Source of the DNA: Dermatophagoides farinae | Lineage: Eukaryota; Arthropoda; Arachnida; Sarcoptiformes; Pyroglyphidae | Direction: 5' to 3' | Length of the DNA: 64,000 bases | NCBI RefSeq assembly: GCF_024713945.1 | Contig: NC_134682.1 | Span: forward strand, 2,852,001-2,916,000 | Shown here: positions 23,980 to 34,654 of the stretch, one piece after another | Position numbering within the stretch: the stretch's first letter is position 1 | Layout: each line of letters begins with the position of its first letter | Translations under genes and position numbers: made by a program | Notes under the pieces: generated by a model | Database searches by the model: none | The model's input: the letters and a program-made list of their open reading frames with translations, nothing else | Told to the model about the DNA's origin: nothing

Positions 23980-24136
23980 TGTCACGACATTTATGAAGAG
24001 TCGTGAATGAGGAAAACAACGTGGTGTGGAAAAAACGTGTCACTTGAATCTTGGTAGTTGAAGCGAACGTGTCTTTTGTAACATATTACATTTTAATAAA
24101 ATTGAAATAAAACCAAATTAGTTTTTATTCGTGACA
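23980..24136 (+). mobile_element. 157-bp LTR-like element with TATA target duplication
   Basis: It begins TGTCACGACATTT and ends TTTATTCGTGACA. The termini form an 8-bp inverted repeat (TGTCACGA/TCGTGACA). Four bases TATA flank both sides, and an AATAAAA polyadenylation signal is inside. A small solo LTR is the best reading; a MITE is possible, and the TATA duplication is weak evidence in this AT-rich context. Confidence 0.6.
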
Positions 24137-24960
24137 TATATATATTTGATTTTGAATTTTTTTACAAAACAGAAAAGCCATAACAACAACAACAATAATC
24201 AATTAATGGCCATGATTACACAGATCACTCAACAGTTTATTGATTTCAGCATCATCAAGATATATAAATCCAGTTTGATCTTGCCACGACTTCTTTGCAA
24301 ACTATTGCCATCCAATATATGCGATGTCAGTTCATATCTTTTGGGTTTAATAAATTTTGATGATTGTCTTTTTGATGTACAGCTCATTATAATAGTTTGA
24401 TTGGGCTATTTTCATGTAATTCAATAAATTGGTTTTGTAAATTTGTTCTTCATCAATTGATAATTCATCTTTTAAAAAAAGACGAACAAAGTACAACATT
24501 TTGCATGCAATGTGATGTATTTGTTTTTTAGTACCACTAGTTTTTAGATATTTTTCTTCGCTTATCGTGTCCATTAAAAACTATAATTTAAGAATGTTAA
24601 TAAATAAAGAAAAACAAAATAAAAAATACCTACACGAAATGATTAAAAAAAAAGATTTAATTAATAAAATTTGAAATGAAATTATATGTTGACTGAACGA
24701 CCACGTGGAAAAGAATGAATCGAAAATCGAAAATCACAATATATAAAGCTTGTATGGACCATGTGCTTCGATTTCGAGAATAGAACTTTTTTGATATTCA
24801 AAAGTATCTATTCATACAGTTACATTTTTTGCACACACACATCAAAGTAACGGATCACCATAAATGTAGCGTGCATTCACAAAAGATGTAGCATGTGCAT
24901 AATGGGGAGATGAAAAATTTTTCTTCACTCAAACACGGCAAAATTAACGTGTTTTCATCA
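24137..24960. other. Unassigned TE-island sequence
   Basis: AT-rich. The minus-strand frame 24347-24574 and the plus-strand frame 24131-24400 overlap and show no known domain. I support no gene here. Confidence 0.5.
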
Positions 24961-24964
24961 AATC

Positions 24965-25105
24965 CGCACTAATTCTGAACTGGTCGTGTTAGGTTGGATT
25001 TGTCATTTTCTCGATTTTGAACCGATCGTGTTAGTTTGGACTTGTCATTTTCTCGATTGTGAATTTTGAATTCTGAACTGGGCGTGTTAGGTTGGATTTG
25101 TTGTG
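24965..25105. repeat. Tandem repeat, 2.5 units of about 55 bp
   Basis: Units are built on GAACTGGTCGTGTTAGGTTG followed by GATTTGTCATTTTCTCGATT. The array ends 13 bp before the Helitron terminus. Confidence 0.8.
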
Positions 25106-25117
25106 AACTTATATTTT

Positions 25118-25560
25118 ACCAGCCGTGGTCAGGCGCTTCGCGCCTGCCCTGGCTTAAAAAGCTGATTTAATTTATTTTATTTTATAAATCTTAAAAAAAT
25201 TATAAAAAATGATTACAAATGATGATGATTTGATGCTACTTCCTGATAAACGATATTGCGCATCAGGTTATTCTCTGATTTTATTTTTATGCCATTTCGG
25301 CTTCTTGCTCGGGACAGTGCCACATACAACTGTCCATGTGAAAAAATCGGATCATTTAGCCATATACCTACTTTGTTAAAGCTCTGACCTTGGGCTTTGT
25401 TGATAGTCATAGCAAAATTTAACCTTATTGGAAATTGCCTGCGTTTCAATTTAAAAGGTAAGTCTTTTTCGTAATGTAGCTCTATTCTTGGAATCATGAC
25501 AGATTGTCCTTCTCGGGATCCAGTAGCAATGGTACATTGCTTAATTAGTGTCTCAGGTAT
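25118..25560 (-). mobile_element. Helitron 3' end with Pif1-like helicase C-terminus
   Basis: The minus-strand frame 25497-25213 and the bases just upstream read IPRIELHYEKDLPFKLKRRQ, FAMTINKAQGQSFNKVGIWL and HGQLYVALSRARS, the last motifs (V-VI) of the Helitron RepHel helicase. About 65 bp past the stop codon a 7-bp stem with a GAA loop (CAGGCGCGAAGCGCCTG, 25146-25130) is followed by ACCACGG and CTGGT at 25122-25118. That is the canonical Helitron 3' hairpin plus CTRRT end. The 5' part of the element is missing. Confidence 0.9.
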
Positions 25561-25639
25561 GATAAATCATTAATCGTTATTAATTATTAGCAAACGCACA
25601 TTCTTATCATATTCAGAATTGATTGCTCCAGATCGATTA

Positions 25640-25880
25640 GAGTACTTTGAAAAAATACATGTAAGTTAAGAACAATCTTTAGCTTAGTTCTACTATAAAT
25701 TGTTCCAACTGCATTGGTCGAAAGTTTCAGCAAATTTTATCAATCGTATGATTGATTTTATGGCCAGTAATACAGACGGACGTTAGTATTGGAAACTAAC
25801 TAAGCTGATAGAGCTTTAACGAACAACTTTACCAATTGATTTTAAAGTAAATGATTTTTTTATATATTGTATGTTTATAT
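25640..25880 (-). repeat. LTR-like remnant shared with 37095-37300
   Basis: About 230 bp (GAAAGTTTCAGCAAATTT, ATGGCCAGT, GACGTTAGTATTGGAAA, AAGTAAATGATTTT) matches 37095-37300 in the same orientation with many substitutions. At the second site it follows the polypurine tract of the env-bearing retroelement, so I read it as LTR or adjacent 3' sequence of that family. Confidence 0.55.
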
Positions 25881-26020
25881 TTTAGTTGTGTTTTTTTCGA
25901 ATTTCGTTGATTATCTCAATACCGCCAAATGATATTGCTCACGAGCAACACGTAAGTATTTCCTGTGTTTTATTTGTTGGTAGGTACATAGGATAATCAT
26001 TATTATTAACAAAACAATTA

Positions 26021-26219
26021 CAGTAATACCCCGCTTAACGCTGCCCCGTTTAGCGCTGATTCGATATAACGCTGTACAATTACCCTACATTACATTACAT
26101 TGTTACATTGTATATGAAGGGTAAAAATGCATTATGTAAAAATAGTCCCGCTTAGCGCTGTTTCGCTTAACGCTCAGAATTTTTGTAACGTAACCCCCGC
26201 GTTAAGCGGGGTATTACTG
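26021..26219. mobile_element. 199-bp MITE with pogo/Tigger-like termini, copy 1
   Basis: Perfect terminal inverted repeat CAGTAATACCCCGCTTAACG flanked by TA on both sides; no coding capacity. CAGT...ACTG ends with a TA duplication are typical of pogo-type Tc1/mariner elements. A diverged copy is at 47672-47881. Confidence 0.88.
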
Positions 26220-26835
26220 TATTATAAAAAAAAAATCTTTTCCCTTTTCCCCTAAACATTGTTAAAATTGGAATGAGTACAAATTTTATGAACGGTTTGC
26301 TTCTATTATACCTCTATTTTCTATATTTTCTTTTATTTTATTTTTTTTCCTTTGTTTTTATTTCTCCCATGCTCACAATGATTTTCGTGAAAAAAAATCA
26401 ACTTTTTGAAATTCTAAAATGAAAAAAAATTCGACTTTTAGACATTCGAAAATGAAAAAAAACGTCATGGTTAATAATAAAAAAAAATCGAATTTAAAAA
26501 TAATTCTAAATAAGAAAATCGAACGAAGAAAAAAAATTAAAAAAAAACGAACGAATCTTTCAAGCCACGTTGGTTTATATTAGAATTTGCAAGAGTCTTG
26601 AAAGTATATGATTCAATAATAATAATGGATTCAATAGTTTGGTTTTAAACGGTTTTTTAATAATTATAAATAACTGCTAAACATGCTTAATTTATAGAAA
26701 TAGTTCACTATTGATCGTACTAATCAAATACGCTCAACAGTGACATTAATCAGTAATTCAATCTTTCTTACAACAATTCCAACAGTTTATCATCAGTTGT
26801 GTTTTCGTCGTGTAAATGAAGTGAACTAATCTACT
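26220..26835. other. AT-rich leader before the env-like ORF
   Basis: Contains an iterated AAAAAAAATCGA-type stretch (26380-26540) and no coding frame. It may hold the splice acceptor or promoter for the ORF downstream. Confidence 0.45.
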
Positions 26836-28172
26836 ATGGCATCTAAATTAATTTTCTTGTTGGTCATCTTTTCTTTTGTCGTCCCAATTTTTGGGTATCA
26901 TTACAAGATAAAATTCTTTCATCCATCGTATGGTAATGAGGATCTGTTAAAAGATTTTCGTCAAGATTTCATGATCAAGCAAAAATTTGTTTATGGACCT
27001 ATGTACCATCTTAAAAGATTGTGCCATGATACAATGGATCAAAGAAAAAATGGAATAGAAAAAATAAATTCAATTTATGGTATTGTCTCTAAAAGGGATG
27101 GTGATGTAAATCAATTGATTGTTGAAGCCCGAAAGATTATTATTCATGAAGCTGAATCTGATGTGTTCAAATATTTTGGAAAAAAAAATTGATGAAATTA
27201 AGTGGAATAATACCATAAATCTCAATAAAGTCTTACGTTATGAATTTGGCTGTAAAAAAGATGAATTTATGATAATTGAAAAGTGTCAATACATGGGTAA
27301 TAATGAAATATCTTTGGTTCTTAAAAAAACATCGATCTCCAAGAATTTGATTTCATTATTCGATAAAGACCCATCATCAGGTGAAAGGTTGAATAAAAAA
27401 ATTCTTTTTCCAAAAATTCGTGTCTCGACAATTCTCCCGATTTCATCTCCAACAACTTCCACCATCACCACTATGTCGTCTTCTTCCACCACCACCACCA
27501 CGTTGTCTTCTATTACCACTACCACATCGTCTTCTACTACTACTACAACTTCAACAACCACAACTACTCGTAAACCAAATATGTCAACAAAATTGTCTAA
27601 AATAAAATCGAATTTTCAAAATGACAAAATTTTGGATGAAAAAAATATATCGAATTTGAAGCCTAAATGTGGTTATCCGAAAATATTTTTCCACTCCAAT
27701 GAAATGACTATGCAATCGGATGGAGTAATGAATAATTATGATATTGATAAAAATGTATTAGATTGGAATGTATTGATGAAAGAATTGGTTTCTGAAATTG
27801 GAAAAGTAATGAAAGAAAATACGAATGAAATAAAAGCCGAAATGATTGCAGAAAGAAAAATCATTATTAATAATGATAATCGAATTGGATATTGGAGTAT
27901 AACTTTGGATATTCTGATTAATTTATTGGCGACTATTCCATTTTTCTTGATAGGGAAATTTTATAAATTGATCGATAAAAATAATGAAGAAATGAAGGAA
28001 CAAGAACGAAAATGCAATGATGATCCATTGGTTATTCTAGAAATTGAAGATGAAGTGAGTTTCCATACCCCTTATTCTTTCTTGATTCTTTCCTTTCTCA
28101 CCTGTTTTTTCCGTCTTAAAGTGGGGGGATGTAATATCCGATGTCCTCTCATGAACTTTTGTCCCAATTTTT
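26836..28172 (+). pseudogene. env-like ORF of an LTR retroelement, one frameshift
   Basis: An ORF begins with a clear signal peptide (LIFLLVIFSFVVPIFG). It continues through a helical ectodomain, a Ser/Thr-rich mucin-like tract (27430-27570) and a proline/basic linker. It ends with one C-terminal membrane helix (DILINLLATIPFFLIGKFY) and an acidic tail. An A-run at about 27180-27188 breaks the frame, so it cannot be read as one protein. It runs into a polypurine tract (AAAGTGGGGGGA) followed by an LTR start at 28129. A type I membrane layout right before the 3' LTR is the place and shape of a retroviral env-like ORF. Partial copies lie at 33345, 37306 and 43000. I cannot assign its viral origin. 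Confidence 0.6.
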
Positions 28173-28380
28173 AATTGTGAAATTATTTCACAATCTTTCT
28201 GAATGTGTTATTTCTTTCCTAATTTAAATTTGTATTTCCTTATTGCTATCATATTTGATTAAGTCTGATAACCTCAAATAACAGGTTTATTCAGTATTTG
28301 TCAAATATTTCCTAATTTTCTTTGTCCTAATTTCATTTATTTTCTTTCTCTTTTTGTTTTATGTTCTTAATAAACAATTT
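28116..28380 (+). repeat. Polypurine tract and start of the 3' LTR of the env-bearing element
   Basis: AAAGTGGGGGGA is followed at 28129 by TGTAATATCCGATGTCC, the LTR start; it overlaps the last env codons. The same PPT-LTR junction is present in inverted orientation near 37351-37365. The far LTR end is not clear because other TE sequence follows near 28380. Confidence 0.65.
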
Positions 28381-28383
28381 TCT

Positions 28384-28680
28384 TTCAATTTCAAAAAATT
28401 CGCAATTGATTGGAATTTGTTGTCAGGAATATGCACCGACGGTGCACCAGCCATGATTGGAACCCGAAAAGGGTTTATTGGAAATGTTAACAACAAAATT
28501 GGCCCGAGAAACCTGACCAACTTTCATTGTATTATACATCAACAAAATTTGTGTGCTAAATCCATCAAGTTCACAAATTTTATGGAGGTTGTGGTCAGGT
28601 CAATAAACTTCATCAAAGCTAGGGCTCTGAATCATCGTCAATTCGTAAATATGGTAAGTATATTTTGATTCATACTTTGA
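28384..28680 (+). pseudogene. hAT-like transposase fragment (ZBED5/GTF2IRD2 type)
   Basis: The frame reads WNLLSGICTDGAPAMIGTRK then FHCIIHQQNLCAKS and NFIKARALNHRQF, which is the DUF4371/hAT catalytic neighbourhood (CTDGAPAM, HC--H-Q-LC-K). A GTAAGT lies at 28652, but no clear coding continuation follows. Confidence 0.8.
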
Positions 28681-28699
28681 AACTCGTATTTTAAATGAT

Positions 28700-29162
28700 T
28701 TTTGTAGTTTCATTGCATAAGGAGCAAACAAACATTGAGCTCCAATTCGAAGATGAAATAAATCCACCAGACATCTTAGATCAAACGGTGTCAATATCAT
28801 ATGAAAGTAAATAATTATATCATTTATCTTTATATATCTTGTTTCAATCATACTTTTGATTCATTTAAGACGATACATTCAAATTGACGAAGATAGAAAA
28901 CGTATTTAATGGTTTTAAACCAATTAAAAAAATTGAAAAAAAAAACAAAATGATTCGATAAGTATGGGCATTTTATTTTTATTATTATTTTCATATTTTT
29001 AACTCATATATTCAGATTTCATATCTAGGAAACAATTGACCGATTTTGCAGCCCCAGAAAATGTCCAGCAAAAATTTTCGGCTTTTTGGCAAACATATAC
29101 GAAAGAAGAAAGAAGAGTAAAAAACACAATGACCAAAATTAATGATATCTATTCGCAATCAC
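28700..29162. other. Degenerate coding-like TE sequence
   Basis: Short frames (for example QKFSAFWQTYTKEERRVK at about 29065) may continue a DNA transposon but carry no named motif. The 3' end is interrupted by the MITE at 29163. Confidence 0.4.
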
Positions 29163-29311
29163 CAGGGGCGGCCGAGGTGCCTGTGCAAACTGTGCACAGC
29201 ACAAGGCCTCGCGCTGTTTTCGCCCTTTCCGCGGTTGCGGAAAGGGCCTCGCAGCTTCAAGTTTTTAAGCCATTTTTGCACAAGGCCTCGCGATTTTCTC
29301 GGCCGGCCCTG
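29163..29311. mobile_element. 149-bp GC-rich hAT-type MITE, copy 1
   Basis: Terminal repeats CAGGGGCGGCCGAG and TCGGCCGGCCCTG, flanked by GCAATCAC and TCAATCAC (7 of 8 bases). It is strikingly GC-rich against about 70% A+T flanks. The other full copy, 46608-46756, has exactly the same length. Confidence 0.88.
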
Positions 29312-30027
29312 TCAATCACAACAACTTGATGAAGACCAATATAATGAATTGGTAGCACATGCCTCGACTATTTATTTAAAAATGATAACGATGATCGAAA
29401 GAAAAATTTAGCTCATCAAAAACGACAAAAAACATCAAAAAATGTTGATGACTAATATATCGATCGGCGACGCATGGCAATTATTATTATAATAATCTAT
29501 CAGAACAAGCCGTATCATAAATAACAGTTACCGGAAAATTGTTAATAAAAATTGCACAATGAATGGGTTGTAGGTCAAAACGCCGAAAACAAAAACCCCG
29601 AAAACCGAAACCAAATGCCCGAAAACAAAAACCCCGAAAAAAAATTATCCCGAAAAAAAATTATCCCGAAAACAAAAACCCCGAAAACAAAAACGTAGAA
29701 AATGGCTTGTTCCCTTAAACTTTAAATGAACGAAGATTAACACTATTACTGTGAGAAATTTCATGTACCGGATTCTACGAAAAGAAGTCATTAGATCTAG
29801 TAAACGGATGAACGAATGAAAATAAAATCTTCACTGAATTATCTAGCTAGATCCAGGAAAACATTTTTCTAACACGATCCATCCAGCCACATGAAATATG
29901 ATCAAAAAAAGAAATTTTTTTAATCGATTTTATTACATTTTTTTTTTGTTTTCAAAGAATAGCCGCAATTAGATTATTTTTTCATACACATTGAGAACAA
30001 TAAACAGTGGTTGATCATAATCAATAG

Positions 30028-30476
30028 TCAACAAAAGCGTAGTTTTTTTCGCATAATCATTTCCATAGTTACCAGAATGCAATTTCTTCCAGGCAAGAAA
30101 TGAATGACCACAATAACCACAATAACCAGCAATACCTTGTACAATACGGTTTTATCAAATTTCAAACGTTTTGATCTAGGTTGATCAGCACGTATTGATT
30201 TTATTTTACGTTTAAACTTTTTGTGATGAAATTCAATAAATTTGATTAAGCTACTTACTGCATCAGATTTTGACACAATATGAATACCAAATGTAAAACG
30301 GGAATAATGATCAACAATTAGCATGCCATATTTACATCCTTGAACAGATGGAACTGGTGCTTCCCATAAATCAATATGTAAATTTTCAAATGGTTTCACA
30401 TTTTTATAAATCATAGGTGTACGATGAAGAATCGAAACAGATTTATTCATCATACAATCACCACAAGTTTCAAATT
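30028..30476 (-). pseudogene. Ty1/copia integrase fragment
   Basis: The minus strand reads ETCGDCMMNKSVSILHR, LHIDLWEAPVPSVQGCKYGM, LIVDHYSRFTF and KFKRKIKSIRADQ, i.e. the zinc-binding end of the GAG-pre-integrase region and the first catalytic Asp motifs of the copia integrase core. It loses frame after IRADQ. Confidence 0.85.
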
Positions 30477-30480
30477 TTAA

Positions 30481-31310
30481 CCCTTTGCACTCGGCATCAA
30501 ACCGAAAGTTACATATATGCTACTCGGCACTATTTCGAATGTTGTGCATCCGCTACTCGAAGCTATTTTATGACAAAAATGTACAATTATGAAAGATCAT
30601 ATTATTGGAGCCATGTAAGGTTTATATAAATTTATAGACATCGAGACTATATGAATTTATAGATATCGAGAAACATATTTTCAAAAAAAATAAATATTTT
30701 ATTTATAATTTTTTTTGTATGGAAAATTTCGAAACAATTACCGATGTGTATCGTAGGCTTGTTGGGACAAGTGTCACAATAATACTAGGTTTGTCTTCTT
30801 TCACCTGGCGTTTTTCTGTCAGAACAGATAATACAATCTTTTTTTTTTCTTCCCCAAAAAGATTAGATGTAGCTGATTATTCAGCCTGATATCGGTTGCA
30901 TATGTGGCCTGATGAATTCATGTTTCTCTAAAATCCCCTCTTAGTTGATCAACGAGATTTTTTACATATTTATAATGTTTCATCGGCACCTTATTATTTT
31001 GCTCTTCAATTATTTTGCTCTTCTGCACGATAGACAATGTAAGAATTTATCACGCACATTTCGACCCCTCAAAAAAATAGTTTGCGCCACCATTTTAGCG
31101 ACTTTCGTAAAAAGCAATAAGTTGAGGCGTACTGGTCGGCAATATCAACGCCACCCATATTCGCGGTATAGTCCAAAACCATTTTTGGTTTATCGATTGA
31201 TACAACATTTCCACCGCGTAATATTCTGCGGGTACTTTTCATCGTTGTATCGTGGTAGTTGCTGAGCATCGTTACGATTCTCTTGTCTTTCCAAGCAAGA
31301 AGCAAGTTTT
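30481..31310 (-). mobile_element. piggyBac-like element, 3' part
   Basis: The minus-strand frame 31305-31069 shows KPKMVLDYTANMGGVDIADQ and RKSLKWWRKLFF, the C-terminal core of piggyBac transposase. At the other side the end CCCTTTGCACTCGG abuts TTAA (30477-30480), the obligatory piggyBac target. The 5' half of the transposase and the second terminus are missing. It interrupts the copia fragments on both sides. Confidence 0.85.
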
Positions 31311-31439
31311 AAATTAATATCTAGAGATTCATGATGATATTTTTTGATTTGTTGTCAATAATCCATAGATTAAATGAAATTTCATTTTTTGTTATTTGGG
31401 CCACATTTTCTTCAAAATTTATCTTAAAACCACCTTCAA

Positions 31440-32165
31440 TCAATTATCGAACAGATATCAAATTTGAACTGAAACCTCCATAGGCCACATATTTCAATTT
31501 GGTTTTGGTTCAATAACAACATTACCAATTTTTCTCTGATGTAATTGTATTACCATTAGCCAATTCAAATTCAATCTGTTTATCTTCTTGATCCATAAGT
31601 AAATTTTTATCAATCGTTGTATGAGAAGTACATCCAGAATCAAGTATCCAGATATCTGATAATTTTTCAGCACATTTCAACATCAACGATTTTGCAGCTT
31701 TCTTCTCTTTTTTGTTATTTGATTTTGTGAAAATGATGAGCTAGAAGAAGATTTATCATTAGATGATGTTGATGGAGAAACTTCTGTTTTATTGGAATCA
31801 ATTTTTCGTTTTGTCCAACATCCTTCAACTTTATGTCCAATTTTATGGCGAAATGGGCATTTTATATTATTTTTAAACTTTTTCTTGAGATTGAAATTTG
31901 GCCTTTTCATCATATTCAATGAATTCATTCATGATGTTGTTCATTGTACCATTCTGGTTCATCATAATTCAATCAGCCAATTGTTCAAATTTTGAATTTG
32001 ATCGTAACATGCTCATAATAATCACGCAAGATGTTTATCAGTGTATTTACACGATTCTGATTCAATCGATTCAAATTTGACAATAACTTTGTTCTCAAAG
32101 AACTACTTTTATATGAACATTGGCTCGCTTCAGTAAAATCAGCATTTCGAAGTTGTGGTAAATAG
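31440..32165 (-). pseudogene. Ty1/copia gag end and protease fragment
   Basis: From right to left: a gag helical region (RVNTLINILRDYYE), a CCHC-like zinc knuckle in NNIKCPFRHKIGHKVEGCW, a Ser-rich linker, and the protease start (WILDSGCTSHTTID). The catalytic DSG motif is at about 31640. Frameshifts separate the parts. Confidence 0.8.
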
Positions 32166-32249
32166 ATCAATAGGTTTTTGTTTTCGGGGTTTTTGTTTTC
32201 GGGGTTTTGACCTACAACCCAATGAATGAGCTTCTTATAATGGACTGGG

Positions 32250-32420
32250 CGCGCTAGTTTAAATCATCTGAAGACACTGTAGGACAATTCAAAGCCATGG
32301 TTGAATTCTGTGGACATAACGATTTGTGATGACGTCCACCACAACCGCCACATTTAATATTTGATCTGCAAGCTCTAGCGATATGACCAATTTGGAAACA
32401 ATATTACGACGACGAAGAGA
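32250..32420 (-). pseudogene. BEL/Pao-like gag zinc-knuckle fragment
   Basis: The minus strand reads CFQIGHIARACRSNIKCGGC then GGRHHKSLCPQN, a double knuckle of the type found in BEL/Pao Gag. It lies immediately right of the foldback element. Confidence 0.65.
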
Positions 32421-33344
32421 AATCAGTTTCTGTTTACGAGATTGCACAGATCCCACATTGCAAACGGTTGGAGTATGACTTTAGTTACAAAAAAAAGCCG
32501 CTTTGTGAAAGAAAAATTGATTCGTTTTGTCAATTGATTTATTGTTTTATTGAATGATTTTTTGTTCTTTAAAAAAGGGGAAGATTTGTTGTAACATTGT
32601 ATATGAATGGTCATTGCTGTATTCATTATTTTATGATGTTTGACATTGATTGAACTCAATAATAAAATTATTCGATTTTCTGCTGCCGTTCTATGCACAC
32701 GTGTTAATTTTTATTTCCATCAACATCAGCATCAACATTAGCATTTATTCTTGATGATTCATACTCATCAAGAACAAGTTTTGAAGAAATTTTTACACAA
32801 CCAAATTGCACCCCAAACAAAAAACCACCATCAAAACACAATAATAAAAGAAAATTAATGGAGAACGATAATGATATTTTAGAGATAATCAAAATGAATT
32901 TGGAAGGCAAAATAAAATATTCAAAGAAAACTGAAAGTATAAAACGATATTGCGAATCAATGGATAATTTGATTTCACAATTATCATATCAGAAAATTGC
33001 CGAACTACAGATTAAAATAACGGAATTTCTATTGAAAGAAGCAAAAAGTGATGAAGCAATACTATGTTGAACATTCTGTTTATGATAAAACATTGCTAAA
33101 AAAATAAAAAATAAAAAAAAATTGAATTCTGTAAATGAATATGCATAAAAAATTTGAATTGAAAATGATGTTTCATGTATAACAAATGGGAATGAAGACT
33201 TGGATTGCAACCATGGAGTGTTGTCAGTTCTCATACTTATTCCCAATTGGGAATTAGAGAACACTCCACTTTCCGCTGATCTATAATAATATTAATAGCA
33301 TAAATAAACGTATGCGTATATACGTATGTAATATCCATTATCAT
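32421..33344. other. Mostly unassigned; small ORF at 32858-33070
   Basis: A 70-residue frame beginning MENDNDILEIIKMNLEGKIK is hydrophilic and helical with no motif I know. Its start overlaps an A-rich stretch. The rest is AT-rich without a clear frame. Confidence 0.4.
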
Positions 33345-33645
33345 TAACCGCGAAGCTGAAATTGACAAATTCAAATACTTTGAAAAGATCATCGATCAAA
33401 TAAAATGGAATAACACCGTTAATCTTAATAAGAACCTTCGATACGAATTTGATTGTGATAAAAATGAATTCATGTTAATCGATAAATGTCAATATCTTGG
33501 AAATAACGAAATATTTCTGGAACTTAAAAAATCATCAATTCCTAAGAATTTGGTCACGTTATTTGACAAGAACCCATCACCGGGTAAAAAGTTAAATAAG
33601 AAAATTTTATTTCTAAAAATCCGTGCAACGACTATTTCTCAGTTC
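33345..33645 (+). pseudogene. env-like fragment, copy 2
   Basis: The frame matches the middle of the 26.8-kb env-like ORF (NLNKNLRYEFDCDKNEFML, LIDKCQYLGNNEIFLELKK). It ends at a junction with the BEL gag block at about 33645. No signal peptide, mucin tract or membrane helix remains. Confidence 0.75.
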
Positions 33646-33649
33646 ATGA

Positions 33650-34090
33650 CATTTCCATCGAAGGTCAACAAATCAGAAGCTCCCACAGACGTTGGATAAG
33701 CCATATTATTTATACGAATCGGATTAGACAGAGAAAAATATAGATCACCTTGCGAAGACAGTGGACCACGAGGATTGATTGAAGTTGAACTAGGACCAGT
33801 CACATTGTTAAATTCAGAAGCCAACTCGTCATCCTCAATGGAAATGGAAGCGAATTTTCGTACGTTCGAATGCGATTAACGCTTCAATTTTTTGTTTGTA
33901 AAGATCGTCTTTCGACCTTTGTTCGTCATAATCTTGCTGATTTTCCAATAAACATAATTCACTGACGATATCGTATTCATACTGAAGAGATAATAATTGT
34001 TCCAACGATAGAACAATCAACTGACGCGACGCTTTGGTAATCTTAATTCGGAGAGCTCGACGTTTTGACAGATCATCAGACATCGTAGAT
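33650..34090 (-). pseudogene. BEL/Pao-like gag N-terminal fragment, copy 1
   Basis: The minus strand reads SDDLSKRRALRIKITKASRQ, then a helical region ending EALIAFERTK, then a second frame with ELASEFNNVTGPSSTSINPR. It is shifted after FERTK relative to the plus-strand copy at 42393-42990. The same LINE sequence precedes both copies. Confidence 0.75.
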
Positions 34091-34099
34091 CGAAGAATA

Positions 34100-34640
34100 T
34101 TAATACACACGTCCCAAAGGAAGATGAATGATATTGTGATGATCAGAAAGAAAATGAACTTTTCTGTTATGTAAATAATGAGAAATAATGGATCGAAGAA
34201 AATAAGGGCAAGCTAATTTTTGTAATTGTTGAATAATTATTGAATGAGGGGCATTATCAAAAGCGCCTTTGAAGTCAATTGAAACGATTGCTTTGTGTTT
34301 AAATTTGATATTGTTTAAATCAGAGATGATTTTGTCAAGAGCACTAATTGAAGATTTATTATTTCTAAAACCATGTTGAGAATGATGAATCAGATTATTG
34401 GATTCCAAATGATGGACCAAGTACAGATTGACAGTTTTTTCATAAATTTTGGAAATGGTGTGTGTGTGTAACATGAGTGGTTCGTGTCGCGTAGGACATG
34501 TTTCGAGTGTCGGTTGTAAAAAAACATGATCTAGGTGGTTTTGTGGCTTGTTCATAAATTTTGGGTCAAAAAATTTTGCAGCAACAACCGTTTTCCCAAA
34601 TACTGGAAAATAAATTTACAAATATGATTTTGTTGGCAAA
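34100..34640 (-). pseudogene. LINE reverse-transcriptase fragment
   Basis: The minus strand reads HSQHGFRNNKSSISALDKII, KAIVSIDFKGAFDNAPHSII and SHYLHNRKVHF, i.e. RT blocks 1-3 of a Jockey/I-type LINE, ending in PLGRV. The catalytic YADD block is absent, as the sequence changes abruptly to the gag fragment. Confidence 0.85.
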
Positions 34641-34654
34641 GGATTTTTGATTTT

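Larger units (their letters stand above)
29565..32220. mobile_element. 2.66-kb foldback-like composite element
   Basis: Inverted termini starting GGGTTGTAGGTCAAAAC are followed on both sides by iterated CCCCGAAAACAAAAA sub-repeats (about 140 bp on the left, about 50 bp on the right). Perfect 7-bp duplication AATGAAT outside (29558-29564 and 32221-32227). Inside are copia and piggyBac fragments, and no gene for its own movement is recognisable. Foldback/MULE-type elements have iterated termini like these. Single insertion of the whole block is the simplest reading. Confidence 0.75.

Noticed and set aside
25580-25680. Splice-site-like GTAAGT downstream of the Helitron as evidence of a host gene
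   Set aside because: No open frame leads into it, and the sequence following it is a repeated LTR-like remnant.
27286-27561. Minus-strand Val-rich ORF within the env-like gene
   Set aside because: Antisense of the Ser/Thr (ACC/ACT/TCT) tract.
29036-29329. ORFs running through the GC-rich MITE (also 46474-46846)
   Set aside because: Open only because the MITE is GC-rich and so stop-poor; both MITE copies give such frames on both strands.
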